Source of the DNA: an uncultured Bacilli bacterium
Lineage (GTDB): Bacteria > Bacillota_I > Bacilli_A > RF39 > UBA660
DNA: 7,844 nt
Reading direction: 5' to 3'
Assembly (NCBI GenBank): GCA_947623755.1
Contig: CANQHB010000036.1
Span: forward strand, 1-7,844
In this document: in pieces, positions 6,300-7,844 of the stretch
Layout: each line of letters begins with the position of its first letter
Position numbering within the stretch: position 1 is the stretch's first letter
Translations under genes and position numbers: made by a program
The notes under the pieces: model-generated
What the model saw: the letters and a program-made list of their open reading frames with translations, nothing else
The model's database searches: none
What the model was told of the DNA's origin: nothing

Positions 6300-6389
6300 G
6301 CATACAATATAGTGGGGATAGTAATATTCCTAAAATAAAAAAATAATCATTTTTCCTTCAAATTAGTGTAATAATTGAAAGGAGATAAA
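6298..6389 (+). promoter_or_regulatory. Candidate promoter region and leader of the exported-protein operon
   Basis: The gap after the terminator should hold a promoter. Candidates are TACAAT (6303-6308) or TATAGT (6308-6313), neither with a good -35, and a weaker TGT-AATAAT (6367-6375) too close to the Shine-Dalgarno. A short hairpin GGGATA-GTAA-TATTCC (6315-6330, one G-U pair) lies in the presumed leader and has no T-run. AAAGGAG (6378-6384) serves the ATG at 6390. Which hexamer is used cannot be settled by eye. Confidence 0.35.
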
Positions 6390-6881
6390 ATGAAACATAA
6401 ACGTGTTATTATCTTGATTATTATTTTGTGCCTAATTCTAATTCCCACCGGTTATGCCCGATTAAAGACTAATATGAAAATTACTGGTTTAGCCCAAATC
6501 ATTGGTAAATGGGACATTAAAATAACAGATATCAAAACCACCAGTGTTTGTGAAAATTGTGATGCCGGAACTCCCACCTTTACCGAAACTGAATCTTCTT
6601 TTGATTCTAAATTAATAAAACCTGGAGATTCTATTACTTATGAACTAACTATAACCAATAATGGTAATATTGACGCTATCTTAGATGAAGTAATCTACCA
6701 ATACGATGAACAAAGTGGCTCATCTGTTATTAAGATTGTGGCCACTGAACCTAGTAAAACCCTAAACGCTGGGGATAGCACTACTATTTTTATCACTATT
6801 TATTATGATGAATCCGCAACTGTTATTCCTTCCGTTACCTCAAAAAATTTTGACTGCCATATAAGTTATGTTCAAGCCTAA
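6390..6881 (+). CDS. Small exported protein, probable substrate of the adjacent SipW-like peptidase
   Basis: The 163 residues begin MKHKR, then a hydrophobic stretch VIILIIILCLILI (6-18) ending in PTGYA, a plausible signal peptidase site after Ala 23. The mature part is beta-rich and includes KPGDSITYELTITNNGN (77-93), the usual signature of DUF11/CARDB-like immunoglobulin-fold repeats in cell-surface proteins. LNAGDSTTIFITIYYD (125-140) adds another likely strand pair. Three cysteines occur in the mature part (CENC at 54-57, C155). ATG 6390 is chosen because AAAGGAG (6378-6384) sits just before it; a TTG at 6375 would place that site inside the gene. The next gene is a SipW-like signal peptidase overlapping by 14 bases. 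The pairing recalls TasA/CalY with SipW in Bacillus, so surface or matrix localisation is likely, but sequence similarity to TasA is not clear. Confidence 0.8.
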   Translation: MKHKRVIILIIILCLILIPTGYARLKTNMKITGLAQIIGKWDIKITDIKTTSVCENCDAGTPTFTETESSFDSKLIKPGDSITYELTITNNGNIDAILDEVIYQYDEQSGSSVIKIVATEPSKTLNAGDSTTIFITIYYDESATVIPSVTSKNFDCHISYVQA

Positions 6882-7362
6882 ATTTCTCAATCCTAACCCC
6901 CACAATTTTAATCGAATACTAATCAATTATAAACCTTTTATACTAATATCATATGTTATTACACTAATAATTGTTACTTTTTTCCTACTTTTTATTTTAG
7001 GCTTTTTAAAATATCAAGTTCTTGCTATCTCCTCTAATAGTATGGCCCCAACTTATAAAATGGGGGACCTTATTATCTATCAAAAATTATCTACTAAAGA
7101 ATTACAAAACCTTCCTTTAAATACTATCGTTATTTATAAACAAGATAATCGTCTTATTGCCCATCGTATCATTTCTTTAAACAAAAATAAAAGCCATGTT
7201 GTCTATCTTACTAAAGGAGATTATAACAATGCCACTGATACCAAAGTTGTCTTTCCCGAAGATATTTTAGGTATCTATCGTTTTAAAATAAAATACTTAG
7301 GCTATCCCACTATCTATTTAAAAAAAATAATTTCCTATTTTCTTTCTTTTCAAATCTTCTAA
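6868..7362 (+). CDS. SipW-like (S26B) signal peptidase I
   Basis: The 164 residues have an N-terminal membrane helix (about 24-47). Then comes the catalytic serine motif SSNSMAPTYKMGD (55-67), where Ser 58 in SxSMxP is the nucleophile. IVIYKQDNRLIAHRII (87-102) carries His 99, which replaces the Lys of ordinary type I peptidases; this Ser-His dyad marks the SipW/ER type. LTKGDYNNATD (114-124) is the conserved KGDxN.xxD box, and a C-terminal hydrophobic segment (147-162) may be a second membrane helix. It cleaves signal peptides on the outer face of the membrane. The start overlaps the exported-protein gene by 14 bases with no clear Shine-Dalgarno of its own, so translation is probably coupled. 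The overlap makes that protein its likely main substrate. SipW as a family is well established; the substrate assignment is inferred. Confidence 0.9.
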   Translation: MFKPKFLNPNPHNFNRILINYKPFILISYVITLIIVTFFLLFILGFLKYQVLAISSNSMAPTYKMGDLIIYQKLSTKELQNLPLNTIVIYKQDNRLIAHRIISLNKNKSHVVYLTKGDYNNATDTKVVFPEDILGIYRFKIKYLGYPTIYLKKIISYFLSFQIF

Positions 7363-7375
7363 AAAATGCTATACT
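7348..7375 (+). promoter_or_regulatory. Extended -10 promoter of the small membrane protein gene
   Basis: TGC-TATACT (7367-7375) is an extended -10 element directly after the peptidase stop codon. A weak -35-like TTTTCA (7348-7353) lies 16 bases upstream inside the peptidase gene. The predicted start is near 7382, just before the AAGGAG at 7385-7390. Read-through from upstream is also possible, since no terminator intervenes. Confidence 0.55.
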
Positions 7376-7397
7376 AATTACAGTAAGGAGAATACTC

Positions 7398-7718
7398 ATG
7401 AAAGCTTATTTAACTTTATTTAAAAATGATTTAGAAACTAAAATAGCCACTAATCATAAATTTAGTGCTAAAGAAATAACTATTATGAAAGATAAAATTG
7501 GTTTCTTTCAACATGAAAGATTAATTCATCTTCTAGTTACTTTATTTTATGTTATATTCACCTTTATCTTTTTAGGTTTAAGCCTTATTTCATATCTATT
7601 TTTAATTCCTTTCTTTATTGGTATTATTTTCTTAATTTTTTATATTCGGCATTATTTCTTTTTAGAAAATACTATCCAATATATTTATACTTTATATGAT
7701 AAAATTTTAAAGGACTAG
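7398..7718 (+). CDS. Small two-helix membrane protein of unknown function
   Basis: The 106 residues are not a family I can name. The N-terminal third is charged and probably helical (1-40, with KNDLETKI and KEITIMKDKI). Two closely spaced membrane helices follow, about 43-63 (IHLLVTLFYVIFTFIFLG) and 65-87, and then a short charged tail ENTIQYIYTLYDKILKD. Both termini are expected on the same side, probably the cytoplasm. FFQHERLIH (36-44), just before the first helix, has the charged and aromatic look of a conserved motif. AAGGAG (7385-7390) lies 7 bases before ATG 7398. It is spaced 35 bases after the signal peptidase and may be transcribed with it or from its own extended -10 promoter. Confidence 0.75.
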   Translation: MKAYLTLFKNDLETKIATNHKFSAKEITIMKDKIGFFQHERLIHLLVTLFYVIFTFIFLGLSLISYLFLIPFFIGIIFLIFYIRHYFFLENTIQYIYTLYDKILKD

Positions 7719-7733
7719 CTAATTACTAGTCCT
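7711..7733. terminator. Hairpin shared by two convergent genes
   Basis: AGGACTAG (7711-7718) and CTAGTCCT (7726-7733) form a perfect 8-bp stem with a 7-base loop CTAATTA. The plus-strand stop TAG (7716-7718) lies in the stem, and the minus-strand stop (7719-7721) is in the loop. Downstream T-runs are modest on both strands (minus strand reads TTTAAAATTTTA after the stem), so it is a plausible bidirectional terminator of moderate strength. Confidence 0.65.
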
Positions 7734-7844
7734 AAATTCTTCCTTAATTACTTTATGGTACATATTGGTAATAAATTCTTTATTAAAATTATTTTTATAG
7801 CGATAATGACTTTTTTCATAACTATCATAATCTTTATATGGCAC
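7719..7844 (-). CDS. C-terminal fragment of a convergent gene, unknown function
   Basis: The minus strand is open from the window edge to a TAG stop at 7721-7719, giving 42 codons including the stop. The translation begins VPYKDYDSYEKSHY at the edge and ends in KVIKEEFRTSN. It is rich in Tyr, Lys and Asn, like the other genes here. The start lies outside the window unless the GTG exactly at the edge is used. No family is recognisable from this fragment. That it ends one base from the neighbouring stop and shares its hairpin supports it as a real gene end, not a chance frame. Confidence 0.55.
   Translation of the reverse strand: MPYKDYDSYEKSHYRYKNNFNKEFITNMYHKVIKEEFRTSN

Noticed and set aside
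6315..6330. GGGATA-GTAA-TATTCC hairpin as a terminator or riboswitch
   Set aside because: It has only six pairs including one G-U, no T-run on either strand, and no larger conserved structure around it; kept only as a note in the leader.
6375..6389. TTG start at 6375 for the exported protein
   Set aside because: AAAGGAG (6378-6384) lies within that extension and is correctly placed for ATG 6390, and the signal peptide starts naturally at MKHKR.
1..7844. CRISPR arrays, tRNA/rRNA genes, insertion sequences
   Set aside because: No regularly spaced direct repeats, no tRNA cloverleaf or rRNA-like segments, and no transposase or paired terminal inverted repeats were seen on either strand.

Overview
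The window is AT-rich (roughly 30% GC by eye) bacterial DNA with strong AAGGAG/GGAGG ribosome binding sites, short intergenic gaps and nearly all genes on the + strand. TGA is a stop codon (ends at 1597 and 5034, no internal TGA in the long genes) and TGG encodes Trp, so the standard bacterial code applies. The PolC-type ancestry of one gene, a SipW-like signal peptidase and the low GC point to the Bacillota/Bacilli side, perhaps an uncultured gut lineage close to the Mollicutes. The species is not identifiable from the sequence.

Layout. (1) 26-777: a self-contained unit of sigma-A-type promoter, a 217-codon gene with a C-terminal helix-turn-helix, and an intrinsic terminator. (2) 797-6299: a compact four-gene run. 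It starts with a protein carrying a NusG-like KOW domain behind a duplicated helical unit. Next is an 881-residue protein that reads as a degenerate PolC (PHP region plus polymerase core) fused to a degenerate DnaB-like RecA domain. Then comes a free-standing degenerate DnaB-like domain protein with its own extended -10 promoter, and an apparently intact metallo-beta-lactamase/beta-CASP (RNase J-like) hydrolase. A strong intrinsic terminator follows. (3) 6390-7718: a small exported protein, an overlapping SipW-like signal peptidase and a small two-helix membrane protein. (4) 7719-7844: the 3' end of a convergent minus-strand gene whose stop codon abuts the previous one inside a shared hairpin.

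The most interesting content is region 2. Two replication enzymes, a polymerase and a helicase, appear as long, uninterrupted reading frames that keep family landmarks but have lost the residues needed for catalysis or ATP binding. They sit beside a transcription-elongation-type KOW protein and an intact nuclease-like enzyme. I infer a 'pseudo-replisome' operon of non-catalytic paralogs kept for binding or regulation. No described system of this kind comes to mind. All homology assignments were made by eye from recalled family motifs and need profile and structure searches. The first two genes also have unusual translation starts: in both, a good Shine-Dalgarno lies far from any canonical start codon, with a hairpin between.
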